This document shows positions 10,314 to 22,597 of a stretch of 64,000 bases of DNA, one piece after another. Source of the DNA: Tanypteryx hageni. Taxonomy: Eukaryota > Arthropoda > Insecta > Odonata > Petaluridae. The stretch covers positions 23,275,369 through 23,339,368 of the forward strand of contig CM054114.1 of the NCBI GenBank assembly GCA_028673005.1. Reading direction: 5' to 3'. Made by a program: the position numbers and the translations under genes. The notes beneath the pieces were generated by a model, which was not told the DNA's origin, made no database searches, and saw only the letters and a list, made by a program, of their open reading frames with translations. Numbering within the stretch: the stretch's first letter is position 1; each line of letters opens with the position of its first letter.

Positions 10314-11754
10314 CAGTAAACTCTTGTTAACACAAACTCCAAGGGAGAATCAAATCATGTGTTTGGTTTAACCGAGTTCGTGATAACCGAATTATATATG
10401 AAAAACTGAAAAAATATTACAAATTTCTGCTTAAATATATGTACCTACCTATAACCTGTTCATGTTAAATACATTATTGTTAATAACACCACAAATGCAC
10501 AATTTTGAGTAATATTCAAATTAACGTAACGTTAAATTTGATGTAAATGATAGATCTCAATTATCTGCAAATTTATAATGTTCACCTTGAAGTTAAATGA
10601 TGTAAATACATATGTCTTAACTTACTTTTACTAAATCTAAATCACGTAGGTTTTTTATTTTCGTTGTTGTCCCTGCAGATACAACATGGTCGATTATATC
10701 ATATTTATTTTTACAATTGTGGATAGTGTCAATTTCTGATTTTTATATTTTTCTATAATTCTTTTTTTTTTTAATACCCCATTCTGATACCTATAGAATT
10801 TTCATTTTTGTTGCCAATGTAATTGAAATTTGGCTTGTTTTGCAACTTGTGCCATTCATTTATATGGTTGAATGTTTACACACGAAACTATTGTCTAACA
10901 GGGGAAGATGGTGAGATGTGGATGTTTACTTCTTTCACAATCAAGAAGCAATACTATTGGTCGAGCCATAGTCGCCTTGCTAAATTTATAATTTTTTGTG
11001 GGAAGAAACAGAGGACAATGTTGGAATATCCAGGTCTGTGATTTTCTTTGGCAAGGCGAAGGTCAAATACAAAATATAAATTTTGTTTGATGACACCCAA
11101 TAGCTTACCCGAATTTTTGAATTCCACTTCTTGGAGTGAGAGAAAAACACTTCTGTCTCTGCACAGCCATGTTCTCGCAGGCATGGTAAATGGTGCAGAA
11201 GCGCAGTAAGCTCCCAGCACCTGTGAATTTGAGTGTTTAGCAGTTGTGCATCCTCATCAGAATTGCTATCGTATCAAGGCATACCGTTGTTGATTGTGAA
11301 TGATGATATCAGGCAAAATAATTTTGGTGATCGGTTCAAATAAAAAAATTACCTCAAGGAATGCAAATACCTATGTTAATACAATGAAAGCATCTGCGTT
11401 TGTAATATCCTTCTGATGATGAAAAACGACTGAAGACAGTTAGAGCCAGGAATGAAGAAAATTGTGGAATCATCGATCATAGCATTCCAAGGCATCCTCA
11501 TATTGAACTTATCTCACAAACAACCTCTCCACATGCCAGAAATAAAGTAATATGGCTGTAAAATAGTTTTGACTAAACACAAGTGTTCGTGTTAACTAAT
11601 TACTTGAGTTCTTGGTTCCCAAATTTTGTTCAAAGTTCGTCTTAAGCGAATTTTGTTTTAACCAACCAACTCGCATACATTAATCCATACATTCAGTGCC
11701 GGGGAAAATATTTGTTCATGTAAACCATGTGTTTGTGTTAACGAGGCTTTACTG
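10314..11754. mobile_element. DNA transposon relic with ~30-bp TIRs (pogo/Tigger-like)
   Basis: CAGTAAACTCTTGTTAACAC at the left end matches the reverse complement of the right end (CAGTAAAGCCTCGTTAACAC) with a few differences. Flanking dinucleotides are TG on both sides rather than the TA usual for pogo. Internal sequence near both ends repeats GTTAAC/GAATTnnG-like subterminal motifs. Open frames inside are short; 11400-11560 gives a weak peptide on the + strand, but no transposase is recognisable. Family is inferred from the CAG terminus only. Confidence 0.65.
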
Positions 11755-11907
11755 TGCCTATACAAATATGCATGGCTGAAAGAAAATGATGAGGTAAGTC
11801 AGACCAGATGAAATCACTGTGCAGGCTGAATATGACCCACAGACCATACTTAGGTGATGTCTGCACAACATGAGGTTATAATACATAATGTTGTTTTTAT
11901 TTTTAAT

Positions 11908-12516
11908 ACAGTAGATCATCGAGTATCCGGCGCAATGGGGGGATGGGGTCACCAGATTCTCAAAAATGCTGGATAATCATATCAAAATTTTTATACAGCT
12001 TATTTTTGAACATTCTTTTACAACATTGTATTCAACACTTCAGAGTGATTGCATGGGTATCAGGTGATATAAAGTACACAATGTAGTGGTGATATAGAAT
12101 ACATTTCTGCCATATTACCGAAGAAGTGGTAAGCAAGAAAAAGGCCATTAAAATCATTCACAAATTGCATACGTATAAGTGAGAGAAATACTCCCATGGG
12201 ATGGAAGAAGCGATATGTATAAAAGAGAATTATGTACAATTCAGTATGTGTGGGTATGATTTGGCATAGTGTTTCGCGGGGATTACAAAAAATATGGATA
12301 AACCAGTATTAGGTATAACTGGGTTACATATAACCCAGATCCTACTGTACTAATTGCAGTTGTTCCAAAATGTCTTGGCACCAGACGGTGCGGTATCGCC
12401 GGACTGATACTGCCATTGATGTGATTCTCTGGTGAATGCCGAATTACTAGCAACTTTCACCAGATTGGCCAGGACTGCTGGATAATGTTGGAAGTCGGAT
12501 AATTGATGATATTACA
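11908..12516. mobile_element. short non-autonomous DNA transposon with imperfect TIRs
   Basis: The left end CAGTAGATCATCGAGTATCC pairs with the right end, whose reverse complement reads GTAATATCATCAATTATCCG. Subterminal TGCTGGATAAT occurs near both ends (11968 and 12474 regions), as does CACCAGATT. It is coding-free. A pogo/Tigger-type MITE is likely. Confidence 0.55.
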
Positions 12517-12819
12517 TATTTTTGGCAATTACTTTTTGTAGACATGTTCAAATGAATATATATCAATTTTTATAAAATAGTGCATACATGTAATTTGTAA
12601 TGCTTAATTTCTTAACTTTCTGAGAAATTAATTTCTTTCCCCAAAAACCCAATTTTATCATAGTTTGAGAATATATTACTTATATTTAACTTCTCTTGCT
12701 CTCAAGCATGCTAATTGATTAGATTTTGAGACATTTATTAGGGCTAATTTAAAATTTGCTAATGCAAAATGAATCTCTTCCAACTCTAAACCAAAGCAAT
12801 ATCCCATTTTTATTGGCAG
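12517..12819. other. intron-like sequence upstream of the receptor exon
   Basis: AT-rich, no repeat assigned, ends in a polypyrimidine tract and AG that fit a splice acceptor. Confidence 0.4.
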
Positions 12820-13161
12820 GCTCACATCACTTGTTGAAGCTGGAATAGTACGTCATCTCATACAATCGGATCTCCCTCAGTCAGAGATCTGTACGTTGGA
12901 CCTAAGAAACAAAGATAGGCAATTGTGTAGTCTGACCTAATTACAACATACCAAGCAGTGGGGATTAGCCTTCTGGTGGCAGCTGTGGCCTTCTTTGCAG
13001 AGAAGACGATAAACTTGTGGATCAAGTGGAAATGCAGTAAATCAAAGAAGAAATTATTTAAAAGAAAAATGAAGCCTCCAATTGTTAATACTTTGTCTGT
13101 GTATCCCTGGTTTACAGGGAAGCGTACTAGGAAAGATAATAATGAAAATTATAGACACTGA
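12820..13161 (+). pseudogene. ionotropic receptor (IR/iGluR-like) C-terminal exon, frameshifted
   Basis: An acceptor TATTGGCAG (12811-12819) opens a frame reading LTSLVEAGIVRHL, then SEICTLDLRNKDRQL. After a one-base slip near 12932 the next frame reads DLITTYQAVGISLLVAAVAF and AEKTINLWIKWK. This order (ligand-domain end, conserved Asp-Leu-x-x-Thr-Tyr, final transmembrane helix M4, short basic tail) is the C-terminus of arthropod chemosensory ionotropic receptors, ligand-gated channels in dendrite membranes of sensory neurons. The frame ends at 13161. Either a pseudogene or a one-base sequencing gap. No upstream exons (pore, M1-M3) were found here, where transposons fill the flank. Confidence 0.72.
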
Positions 13162-13952
13162 AGAGATAGACAGGCTGAATGAGAAAATAAGAGCATAGAA
13201 AGTGATGATCTGACATGTGAGAAATTGGGTGGTAAATTGAATACATGCAATGGACGGGAATATATATAAAAGTTGGAATTGAGGAATGGAGCACAACAGC
13301 CATGCTAACACCAATCAGAGCTCCATCGGCAGTCGTGTTTGATAAAGTTTACAAGGAATAAAATTTATTTGCCTTTAGGTAAAATGAGGGAAATAGACAT
13401 CAAGAAGTAATAGAACAGCTTTTGTAAAAGAATGTGTAATTTTTGAACTTTTGATGAAGTCATGATTTGAAAAAAAAATACTTTTCTAGGCTACTGAAAG
13501 AGAAACATCTTATTTTTAGTTAACAGGTAATAATTATCCAATATGTGTTATTATCCTTCATTCTAAAATAGCTATTTATGCAAAAAATTCAAACATCTTG
13601 TTGATGACTTTTACATATATCTTGTTATTTTAATGGCTTGGGAAAGAGGAACATTCAATAGCCATCAAAAGTGTGGGAAAATTCAATGCCTATTTAGGTA
13701 TCAAACATTATGGTAGATTGCAAATTGTTTGACGACTCTTGAAGATTGTAGAATGCCTTGTATTTGCAACTTTTATGGAATAAATGAAATGAAATAAAGA
13801 ACATTTGGTATTTGCTTAATTGTTATAATGGGTGTAAAGGAGTAAGGATTAATCTATGTGGGCAGATGTTATTTCAGATGCACCTTTCACCATTAACATT
13901 AAAAGATTTATTGTAACATAAATCGATACACCTACTTACATTTGTTTGGTAA
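13162..13952. other. no recognised gene
   Basis: AT-rich; probably 3' UTR or downstream sequence of the receptor fragment. No structure seen. Confidence 0.4.
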
Positions 13953-14180
13953 CCAAGATGTTTATTGATGGAATAATATGATCCGAAGATCCTATGCAGA
14001 CAGGCATAAGCTGTAAAGGTGGCCCAACCAAGGAAACATCCACATTCAGAAACGAGAGAAATTGTTCTGCTACGATAGTTCAGAGGTAGAATATCCGCCC
14101 GGCAAGTGGAAGACCCGGGTTTGATTCCCGGTCATAGCAGACTTTTTTCTCGTTCAAAATTATTCCCAAGATGTTTATTG
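13953..14180 (+). mobile_element. tRNA-bearing retroposon/SINE with 15-bp target-site duplication
   Basis: CCAAGATGTTTATTG occurs perfectly at 13953-13967 and 14166-14180, bracketing a 198-bp insert. The insert ends with a tRNA-like unit (14069-14139) followed by TTTTTT (Pol III terminator-like). Long perfect direct repeats around a Pol III-type transcript are the mark of LINE-assisted retroposition. The tRNA unit lies at the downstream end rather than the usual upstream end. Confidence 0.75.
14069..14139 (+). tRNA. tRNA-like cloverleaf (Gly/Ala-like), probably pseudogene
   Basis: A 71-nt cloverleaf folds cleanly: acceptor GCTACGA/TCATAGC with one C-A mismatch, D arm GTTC-AGAGGTA-GAAT, anticodon stem TCCGC/GTGGA, loop CCGGCAA, T arm CCGGG-TTTGATT-CCCGG, discriminator A. 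The anticodon position reads GGC, but position 33 is C rather than the invariant U. Length and A box resemble tRNA-Gly. Pairing continues outside the acceptor (TCT/AGA, then AACGAG/CTCGTT). B box GGTTTGATTCC differs from consensus by one CpG-type change. Confidence 0.7.
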
Positions 14181-16480
14181 TTTACATTTTGCCTAATAGT
14201 ATTGACATAATCCACATAATTTTATTGCTGCTGTAAAGGCTTTGGTGCATCTATCCATGTGAATATTAAGTAAGAAGTTAATGCGTAATTATATTAATGA
14301 TAAAACTTTACAATACAATAGATAAAATAGTAAATGTTAATGTAAACATCGCTTGCATAATTAAGGAAAGGGGAACGTTTGGTAAACTTGGGGTACCCAA
14401 CACTGAAAGTAAGTAAATTTCAGAATTTATTATATTAGTTTTATTGTAATATGACATCAAAAGTGATATCAATAAAAATTGTTTGCTACTTAAAAGAAAA
14501 CCCCTCCCTGAGCAAAGCGGGATGTTTCAGCTAGTTTATTATAACTTTGACTAACCACAATTACACAAATTCACTATCAAATCCAGTTGTTTACAGCACT
14601 GGTACATGCACTGGCATTTACTGCGACTAACTGACGGAATCAGCCCAAATATTGCATTGTGTGTGTAAACATGAAGGCAGCTTGAAACATGGTGAACTGA
14701 ATGGGTGACAGGGATGGCACTTGGGGTAGGCAACATGCCCGACCGCACAGGATATCAATGGAACAGAAAGTTGATAACAATGGAACATGACTCTTCTCGG
14801 AACTGAAATAAAAATCATTCTTTCCTCATGTATAATAGTTCATAAGTATTTCTGACTTTTGAATCTCTGTTTTACTTCTCCCCAAATTTTGAGACCCTGG
14901 GCCAAGGCCCATATTGTCTTCCCCTCAAGACGCTATGATCAGACCTTCACTTAATCTTGATATAGACGAGCAGAAACCTCAGCATCTCCTCCAGCAATTT
15001 TCAACTTTATCTTTGCCTATAAGATGCTTAGTCTCTACAATAATTGTATTTAAACCTATTCATTTTGTGGAACTACCTTTTTCTTTCATATGAAAAATAG
15101 TCTCTTTGTAACTTATTTCACTCAAGCAATCTTGTCTTAACCAAACTTCCCATTAGACTAAAATATCGGTTTTTATCTCTAACATAATATTTTATAATTT
15201 TGCTGCACTAAGCATTGTCCTATTATTCTAAATTATAATCTGAGGTTGATTATTCTTTAATTCCTGATTGAGCAATTTAAGCATTTCCTGGGACAATGAC
15301 CAAGATGCCGTAAAATATTCAACATCGTTGGATACAGTAATCATCCAATAGGCATTGTTAGTTTATGCATCATGACTCATCCCTATTAATATTAAAAATA
15401 GTAACAATTTAATTCAAGGATTTATTGAACATATTAGCATAGTGATTTCGACAGTTAATCCAGATCTTTGCTTTACACAAGTCAAATAGTTCAACTTAGC
15501 ACAGTATGACTGTGTGGAGCAGAATATTCACGATTGAAAGGAATTTATTTCTCAGAGAGCTTTAGAGTCTGATTCGACTCTTATTTCTGGATATTATTAT
15601 AGTTGAAATAGGACAACATTTAGGTATGATACAGATAGGAGTAAGGTATTTTTAATTAATGCATTACTGGTTTTTAGTCCTTTATATTTCATTCAGGGAA
15701 CAGAATCAACTTGATATTCTGTGAAAAGTTGACTCATATCACTTCTACTTTTTCTATTTAAAATATTAAACAATATCAAGATGCAAATCTAACAATTGTA
15801 TCATTGCAAAAAAATTTAGGTTATCCACTGGGTATTCCTCAAGCAAATCAATAGTAATTAAGGATAAAAATAAAGAATTTGGATAAACTACTGTTAGAAA
15901 CAATGGAAAAGTTTGGCGTGCTTAATGTAGCCATTCATTGAATGTGATTTGTTTTACATATAACTAGAAGAACCCATTCTTTGCCTTTTGTTTATAATTG
16001 ACACCTTGAAAAGCTTCCTTAGGTAGGTATTAATGATCTTTTGTGACTCTGAAATCATAACTTTATCTTCTTTGACATCCATAATTTTGAAAAACATACT
16101 GAAAACACTTTTACAATATTTATTCAAGAATTGTTGATGGCCTTCCTACTAGGTGAAATTATACACAAATTTTTTTGGTTACTTACCCTTGAATGCCTTG
16201 TGTAAAACTGATGATGAGAAGAGCATTAGGCACATAAATAGATGCCAAAAACTTGTAGTGTTTGACCTTGGACCTTATAAATGGTCATTGTAAAACAAAC
16301 CTTTACTGGATATTGACAATGTTTGAATTGAAAAGGGTTAGTCACAAGAAATTATGGGAATATGTGGTATAAAAACTCTGTCCTTTTGCACATCAGTGAT
16401 ACATTTCCATTTTTGTTTACAATGGCACTATAAATAGTATATCATAATTTCTTCTTCTAGTGTTGTCTTATGACAGGTCT
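14181..16480. other. no recognised gene
   Basis: AT-rich sequence with short open frames only (such as 14551-14818 minus), none with a recognisable motif. Confidence 0.5.
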
Positions 16481-16486
16481 TACCAA

Positions 16487-16705
16487 TTCAGACCGGACAC
16501 ACACACACACAGCAGGGAGGAGGGAAACCCAATGCCGGCATTATCCTGCTGCTTTGAAAGAGCACCGAGGGAGTAAACTGCTTAATGTCCCTTCCGAAGG
16601 ATGGGGGTGCTGATTTTTGCACGGTCTCCTCAAACCACGTAAGTCGGAGGGGTGAACTCAGAAAAAATCCCACTTTCACAGGATTGGATTTTCTGGGTGT
16701 TCCTA
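16487..16705 (-). other. GC-richer block of unknown origin
   Basis: About 200 bp with clearly higher GC than its surroundings, preceded by (AC)7. The minus strand is open for 85 codons and includes SAPPSFGRDIKQFTPSVLF-like sequence, without a known domain. It could be a LINE 5' region or an old host exon; I cannot decide. Confidence 0.3.
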
Positions 16706-17959
16706 CAGTGGTAGAATGTCTTTTCTTATTCAAATCTTTAAGCAAACAGACTTGAACTCACTTTTTGTGCTGAAGAGGGGTTTTCTTCTAGAAAGTGATG
16801 CACTGTTAGCGGTCAACAACTGTAAGGGAGAAACCCTCAGAAAAATATTCATCAAGTTGGATGAGAAGAATATATTTGTAGTAGGAAGGTTCACTGATTG
16901 AAGGAGCTTTGAGACATCTGTAATTTATGGCAGAAACTTAATGCACAAAAAATTAAGTAATTGTAAAAGTAGATGTTGCTGTACACGATTGATCAATTAA
17001 AATGCTCATTAAATCAACTTTAAAGATGCTTCTAAGTAGAAAATCTCTGCTCAGAAACATTAATGCCTATTACATTATTTTCAATAGGAAAAATATTATG
17101 CATTTTTGATTTACACAATGATTTTCAGGAATGCAACTCGTGCATAAATCAGGGGATACCTGTATTTGCATAGAAATATTAATACTCCCTGAATTTCTTA
17201 GTTTTTTATGGGGTTGTTAAGCATAGAGTTTAGATAACATCTGAATTTCATCTTATAAATATCTGTGAATGATGAAAATGTCAGTTTTTTATATTTAAAA
17301 ATCTATAAAAACCGATAAAATCTCTAAAAAAGGATAAAATCCATGGAAGCGGCAGCCCTGTGTATATATGCAGTGAAGCCTCTATAATCTGATCTAATCG
17401 GTGCAACTGTGTGTTTGGATTATCAAGGTGTTCAGATTGCTGGATTCTAAGTAAATGACTATGTTTTTAAGAAAATAAACGGTGCAATATACATTGCACA
17501 AACATTCTCATATACCTATACATGTTTGTTCTAACTACATTCTTCCTCGAAATTAACTGTGTGTGCTTGGCGATTCACTGCCAATTATGTTAATAATGCA
17601 TAGCAACAGGACCAAAGCGACTGACACCATCAACCTCTCACGTCTAATACATCTCACCAAGCACGCAACCAGGATTTTCTCTTAGGAGGGGTTCAGCCCC
17701 TAAAATTTCATGAGTAGATTGCTAGTTGTTAGAAACTTCACACAATATAAATATGCGTAATTCAAGAAGTATCTGTATAATGATTATAAATTGTAAGCTG
17801 AGAGAAATAGAAAATATAAAAAGTCAAAAGAGTATATTTCCTGTATATTTATAAGGCTAGTAATAGATTTTTAAATAGAGGCTAAAGCCCGTCAGCCCCT
17901 CCCTCTTGGTGAACCCCTGCCTCTCACTGATGGAATTTTATATTTGGGAATCCCTGGGT
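16706..17959. other. no recognised gene
   Basis: A 61-codon + frame at 16716-16901 has no recognisable motif. At 17371 a CAGTGAAGCCTCTATAAT sequence resembles a Tigger-type terminus, but no partner end was found. Confidence 0.4.
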
Positions 17960-18990
17960 GCCCTCTCCCTTCTGACGCATGCGCTGAGCATCTTGTACAG
18001 AAATAATGCCACTGGATAATATATGGCAACTGTTTTTGGTCACATGGCTTAGTTAGTATTATTGGTGACATCAGATGGATGGATTTTAATCGAAATCCTT
18101 GGAGCCATTTTTGAGTAAATCAAATTTTGTTTCAAAATATCCAAGAATAAAGTACCCTTAGTTGTTGCACAATATTGTTTAGCTTTTCAGAATGTCTTTT
18201 ATGAATGATATTATCCATAAATATGAGATATCATTCGATTTAGTTTAACTGTAAGGCTGTAGTAAGAGTTGGAATGGATCGTGGCGGAGGCGTGACATCA
18301 CAAGGCTTAGGTAAGGTAGCTTAGCATACATTGTAATGTCACTGGATGCCATATAGTGATTTCAAGAGACATGGTTTATGCAGTATTATTTGTGACATCA
18401 GGCTCTACATTTGGATTGATTTTAATCAAATTCTCTTGAGCCATTTTTGAGTAAATCAGATTTTTCTAAAAATCACCAAGAATAAACTACCCTTTATTTT
18501 TGTGCAATATCATTTATGAAAAAAGAGTCTGCAAAAGATGATATACGAGGTGCTACCCAAAATGCACCAGCGCACACGTCACTTGTTATTAGGCAGTTCC
18601 TGGCTTCCAAAAACATGACAGTCATCCCCCATCCTCCCTACTCTCCTGACCTCACCCCCCTGCGACTTTTTCCTGTTCCCCAAAATGAAACTCTGGCTGA
18701 AAGGGCGATGTTTGGACACAATTGAGGAGATCTGGGCAGAATCGTAAGAGGTGCTTAACATGCTCACACTTGCGGACTTCCAAGGATGCTTCACATCATG
18801 GAAAAAAATTCTGGGGACAGTGGAAATTAGGACTTAGCGTAAGTAATTTTTTTTATGCACAAATTTCTGGAACTTTTGGGTAGCACCTCGTATTGCACAA
18901 ATTCCAGATACCATTCGATTTTATGTGCATGTTTGGGCCTTAGTACTGCAAACAGACAGACGGCATGGCGAAAACCACTTTTATGGACTC
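17960..18990. repeat. tandem duplication, ~340-bp unit, second copy split by a mariner derivative
   Basis: Blocks recur in order at an offset of ~340 bp: TGCCACTGGATA/TGTCACTGGATG, GGTGACATCAGA/GTGACATCAGG, GATTTTAATC, GAGCCATTTTTGAGTAAATC, CAAGAATAAA, TGCACAATAT. The second copy resumes after 18893 with TTGCACAAATTC and ACCATTCGATTT, showing that the element at 18543-18893 inserted after the duplication. Confidence 0.75.
18543..18893 (+). mobile_element. internally deleted mariner transposon
   Basis: Perfect 20-bp inverted repeats ATACGAGGTGCTACCCAAAA at 18543-18562 and 18874-18893, with TA at the outer ends, define a 351-bp element. Inside, NAPAHTSLVIRQFLASKNM and PHPPYSPDLTP are the transposase region around the second and third catalytic Asp of the mariner DDD triad. 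The rest of the transposase is missing and the fragment is frameshifted after the SPDL motif. Confidence 0.9.
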
Positions 18991-18993
18991 GGG

Positions 18994-19329
18994 GAGACCT
19001 AAAATGTGCAAAATCTCTAAGTCAAACTTTTTTCAAGATTTCAATACTTTTCTAAATACTACATATATGAGAAAGTAAAAATATTTATTATAATGTATAG
19101 TAGGTATATATAGTATAGTATCTTGCAATGCCCCACTTAATTGATACTGTAATCATTGGGAGCAAACAGTCGTCATGAAAGGAGGAATCTAATAATGGGA
19201 TCATTAAAGGAAGACCAGACTTGAAAGATAATAATTAGATAGAATTTAATGATCGCTACTAGAATGACTAATTATTTGTAGCTTAAATGGATTTAAATGT
19301 AACCTATTTTCTTGACCCTCCCTAAGGAC
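18994..19329. other. no recognised gene
   Basis: AT-rich spacer between the tandem duplication and the RTE element. Confidence 0.4.
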
Positions 19330-19647
19330 TGCATAACCTTACAGAGGTGGGAGGGTTTGTGTACTCTTACGAACCAAAGAGCTATGCCGGCGGGAGATAA
19401 TTCTCCTGGTAGGACCATCCAAGCCGGAAAGGTCTGAGGGGAAGAGTTAGACTAAGAAGCAGTCTTGGGGGTTTTACATCCCCCTGTGCAAGGGCAGCAG
19501 CTTGCACAGTACCTCTGTAGGTGGTGATCATGTGGATCTGAACAGCTACAGATGGGTAATCACTCTGTGAAACTGCGATGAGGAAAGCAAGGGGAAACTA
19601 CCTCATTATATTTCCCATGATAGGCTGAAAAGCTGAAAAATACCTCT

Positions 19648-22595
19648 ATGGATCTTTCTGGGGTAAAATATTCCGGAGGTAAATTAGTCCCCCAATCGGA
19701 TCTCCGGGTGGGGACTACCCTAGGGGATGCACAGAGGAAATTTAACATTAATAGGAAAGCAAGTGGTGAGAAATTAAGAATAGGCACATGGAATGTTAGG
19801 ACTATGAATTCAGGGGGTAAACTAGAGAACATAAAAAGGGAAATGAGAAGGAATAATTTAGGTATAGTAGGTCTTAGTGAAGTTCGGTGGGAAGGAGAAG
19901 GCGAGATAAATTCAGACGAATTTAAGATTATTTACTCGGGAAGGGAGAAAAAGGAAAGGGGAGTGGGGATTATAATGAGAAAAGAGATAGCTGAAAGAAT
20001 TGGCAAGGTAGTGACAGTTAATGATAGATTAATAGCCGTAAAACTTCAGATGGAGCCAGTGGAAATGCTTATAATTCAAGTGTATATGCCAACGACTAAT
20101 GCTAGCGACGACGAAGTAGATGAAATCTATGAACAGATTATGGAGATATTGGAGGAGGAGGGAAAAGGAAGGATCACCACCATAGTAATGGGAGATTGGA
20201 ACAGTGTAGTCGGAGAGGGACAGGAAGATAACATAGTGGGAAAATATGGACTAGGGAAGAGAAATGAAAGAGGGAATAAACTTGTGGAATTCTGCAATAG
20301 AAATAGATTAATTGTAACTAATACATGGTTTAAGCATCACCAGCGGAGACTTTACAGATGGAGAAGCCCAGGAGACCAGAGACGATACCAGATAGATTAC
20401 ATACTAGTCAATGAAAGATTTAGAAATAGCATTAAAAATGTGAAAACACTACCAGGGGCAGATATCGATTCTGACCACAACCTTTTGGTGGCAAATATAC
20501 AATGTAGACTGAAGAGCGTTAAGAGAAACATAAGAGTTAACAAGAAATGGAACTTAGAGGAACTCCTTAAAAACAAGGAGGCTATTATGACTGAGCTTGA
20601 GGAAAGGTTGGGGGAGAGAGCTGAAGAAAATAGGAAGAATGTAGATGAGGAGTGGAGATACATCCATAGCAACATTAAAGATGTAATGGAAAAGAAGGTA
20701 GGAAAGATAACGGGTGAAAGAAACAAAAAACCCTGGATCACAGCAGCCATGCTGCAAAAAATGGAAGAGCGGAGAAAGTGGAAGAACATAAACACTGAAG
20801 AAGGCCAAAGAAAGTACAAGGAGTTAAATAATGCTTTGAGAAGGGAAACAGATAAAGCCAGAGAACAGTGGATAAAAGAGAAATGCGAGGAGATTGTCGA
20901 ATGTGAAAGAATTTGTAGAACAGACCTCATGTATAGCAAAGCAAGGGAACTATTCAAGAAAAAAGCAAGAAAGATAGGACGTAAAGGAATCATGAACAAA
21001 AGTGGTAAAATAGTATCGGAGCCAGACAATGTAAAGAATGTCTGGAAAGAATACATTGAGGTTCTGTATGACAAAGAAGGAAAGCCAAGAAATATTGAAT
21101 TAAATGAAGAAGAGGATGTGGAAGAAGATCAGTTAGGACCAAGTATTCTCGAGTCTGAAGTTAAAAGAGCAATTGATGACATGAAAAGAAGAAAGGCTGT
21201 TGGGAGTGATGATATACCCGTGGACGTTCTTAAGGTTTTGGGGTCTAAAGCAGTTAAGCAACTCACAAAATTTTTTAACCAAGTATATGATACTGGCGTA
21301 TGGCCTGAAGATTTTTTAGATGGAGAAAAAGAACAATGCAGAATGTTGTAAGGATTACAGAACTATTAGTTTAATTTCTCATACGGCTAAAGTTCTAACC
21401 AGAATAATAACCAAAAGAATTGAATGTAAAATAGAAAAGGAGCTGCAAGATAATCAGTTTGGTTTTAGAAGAGGAAGGGGGACTAGAGATGCTATAGGAT
21501 GTATGAGGATGATGATAGAAAGAGCGCTAGAAGTCAATAAAGATATGTATTTTTGTTTTGTAGATTGGGAAAAAGCTTTTGACCAAGTGAAATGGGATAA
21601 GATGCTGGGTATTTTAAACAAAATAGGAATAGATTGGAAAGATAAAAGACTGCTTAAAAACCTTTACTTTGATCAAAAGATTAGAGTCAGGGTTGAAGGA
21701 GAAGAAACAAAGTACTTCAATAGGGAGGGGAGTGAGGCAGGGCTGTCCTATTTCACCAGCGATATTTAATATTTATGCAGAAACAATAACAGAAGAAGCG
21801 TTGATGGAAGAGAAAGGATTTAAGATAGGAGGTGAAAGTATTACCACCATTAAATACGCAGATGATCAGGGCTTAATAGCAGAAGGCGAGAAAGAGCTTC
21901 AGAGGATGACAGACAGACTAGTTGAGGTTGGCCAACAATATGGAATGAAGATCAATACAGAAAAAACGAAAGTCATGGTGGTTTCAAAGGAACATAAAGA
22001 ATTAAATATAATGGTAAATGGCAAAAAATTGGAACAAGTAAGTAGTTTCAAATATCTCGGCAGTATTTTAGCACAGGATGGAAGTAGTACACAGGACATC
22101 AGAAGTAGGATTGCAATGGCAAAAGCAGCATTTAACGAGAAGAAGGAGCTTCTCACAAGCAAGAAAATAAACCTAGAAACAAGGAAGAAATTAGCAAAAT
22201 GCTACATATGGAGCATAGCTCTTTATGGTGCAGAGACGTGGACGATAAGGAGAAAGGAGGAAAAATATTTAGAAAGTTTTGAGATGTGGGTATGGAGAAG
22301 AATGATGAAAGTGAAATGGACAGAGAGGAAGAGAAACGAAGAAGTATTAGAAATGGTGGGAGAAGATAGGATGCTAATAAAAACAATCAGGAAAAGAAAA
22401 GCAAATTGGATAGGGCACATATTGAGAAGACAGTGTTTACAAAGGACGATCTTAGAAGGAAAAATTAGTGGAAAAAGAGGAAGAGGGAGAAAAAGAATAG
22501 GAATATTAGATAATATAAAGCAGGGATATACTACTTATAGAGGTATAAAAGAAGCTTCTAGGGAGAGAGAGAAATGGAGGCAGCGATTCAGTTAA
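19648..22595 (+). pseudogene. RTE LINE endonuclease-reverse transcriptase, two frameshifts
   Basis: Codons 1-567 (19648-21351) hold the APE endonuclease: GTWNVRTM at residues 46-53, VGLSEVRW, MGDWNS near 181, DYILV, DSDHN, then a basic linker and the start of the RT (KAVGSDDIPVDVL). A deletion with frameshift near 21335 removes the segment before DYRTISLISHTAKVL. The RT continues with QFGFRRGRGTRDAIG and DWEKAFD. A second frameshift near 21725 leads to GVRQGCPISPAIFN, KYADDQGLIAEGE (catalytic Asp pair), FKYLGSI, SIALYGAETWTIRR and KRKANWIGHILRR before the stop at 22595. It nicks target DNA and copies its own RNA. With two lesions it is recently inactive. Confidence 0.9.
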
Positions 22596-22597
22596 AA

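Noticed and set aside
17371..17460. Tigger-like left terminus (CAGTGAAGCCTCTATAAT)
   Set aside because: No matching right end within the following sequence; not enough to call an element.
20397..21074. Long minus-strand frame opposite the RTE endonuclease
   Set aside because: Shadow of the coding strand; no motif, and the + strand carries catalytic motifs.
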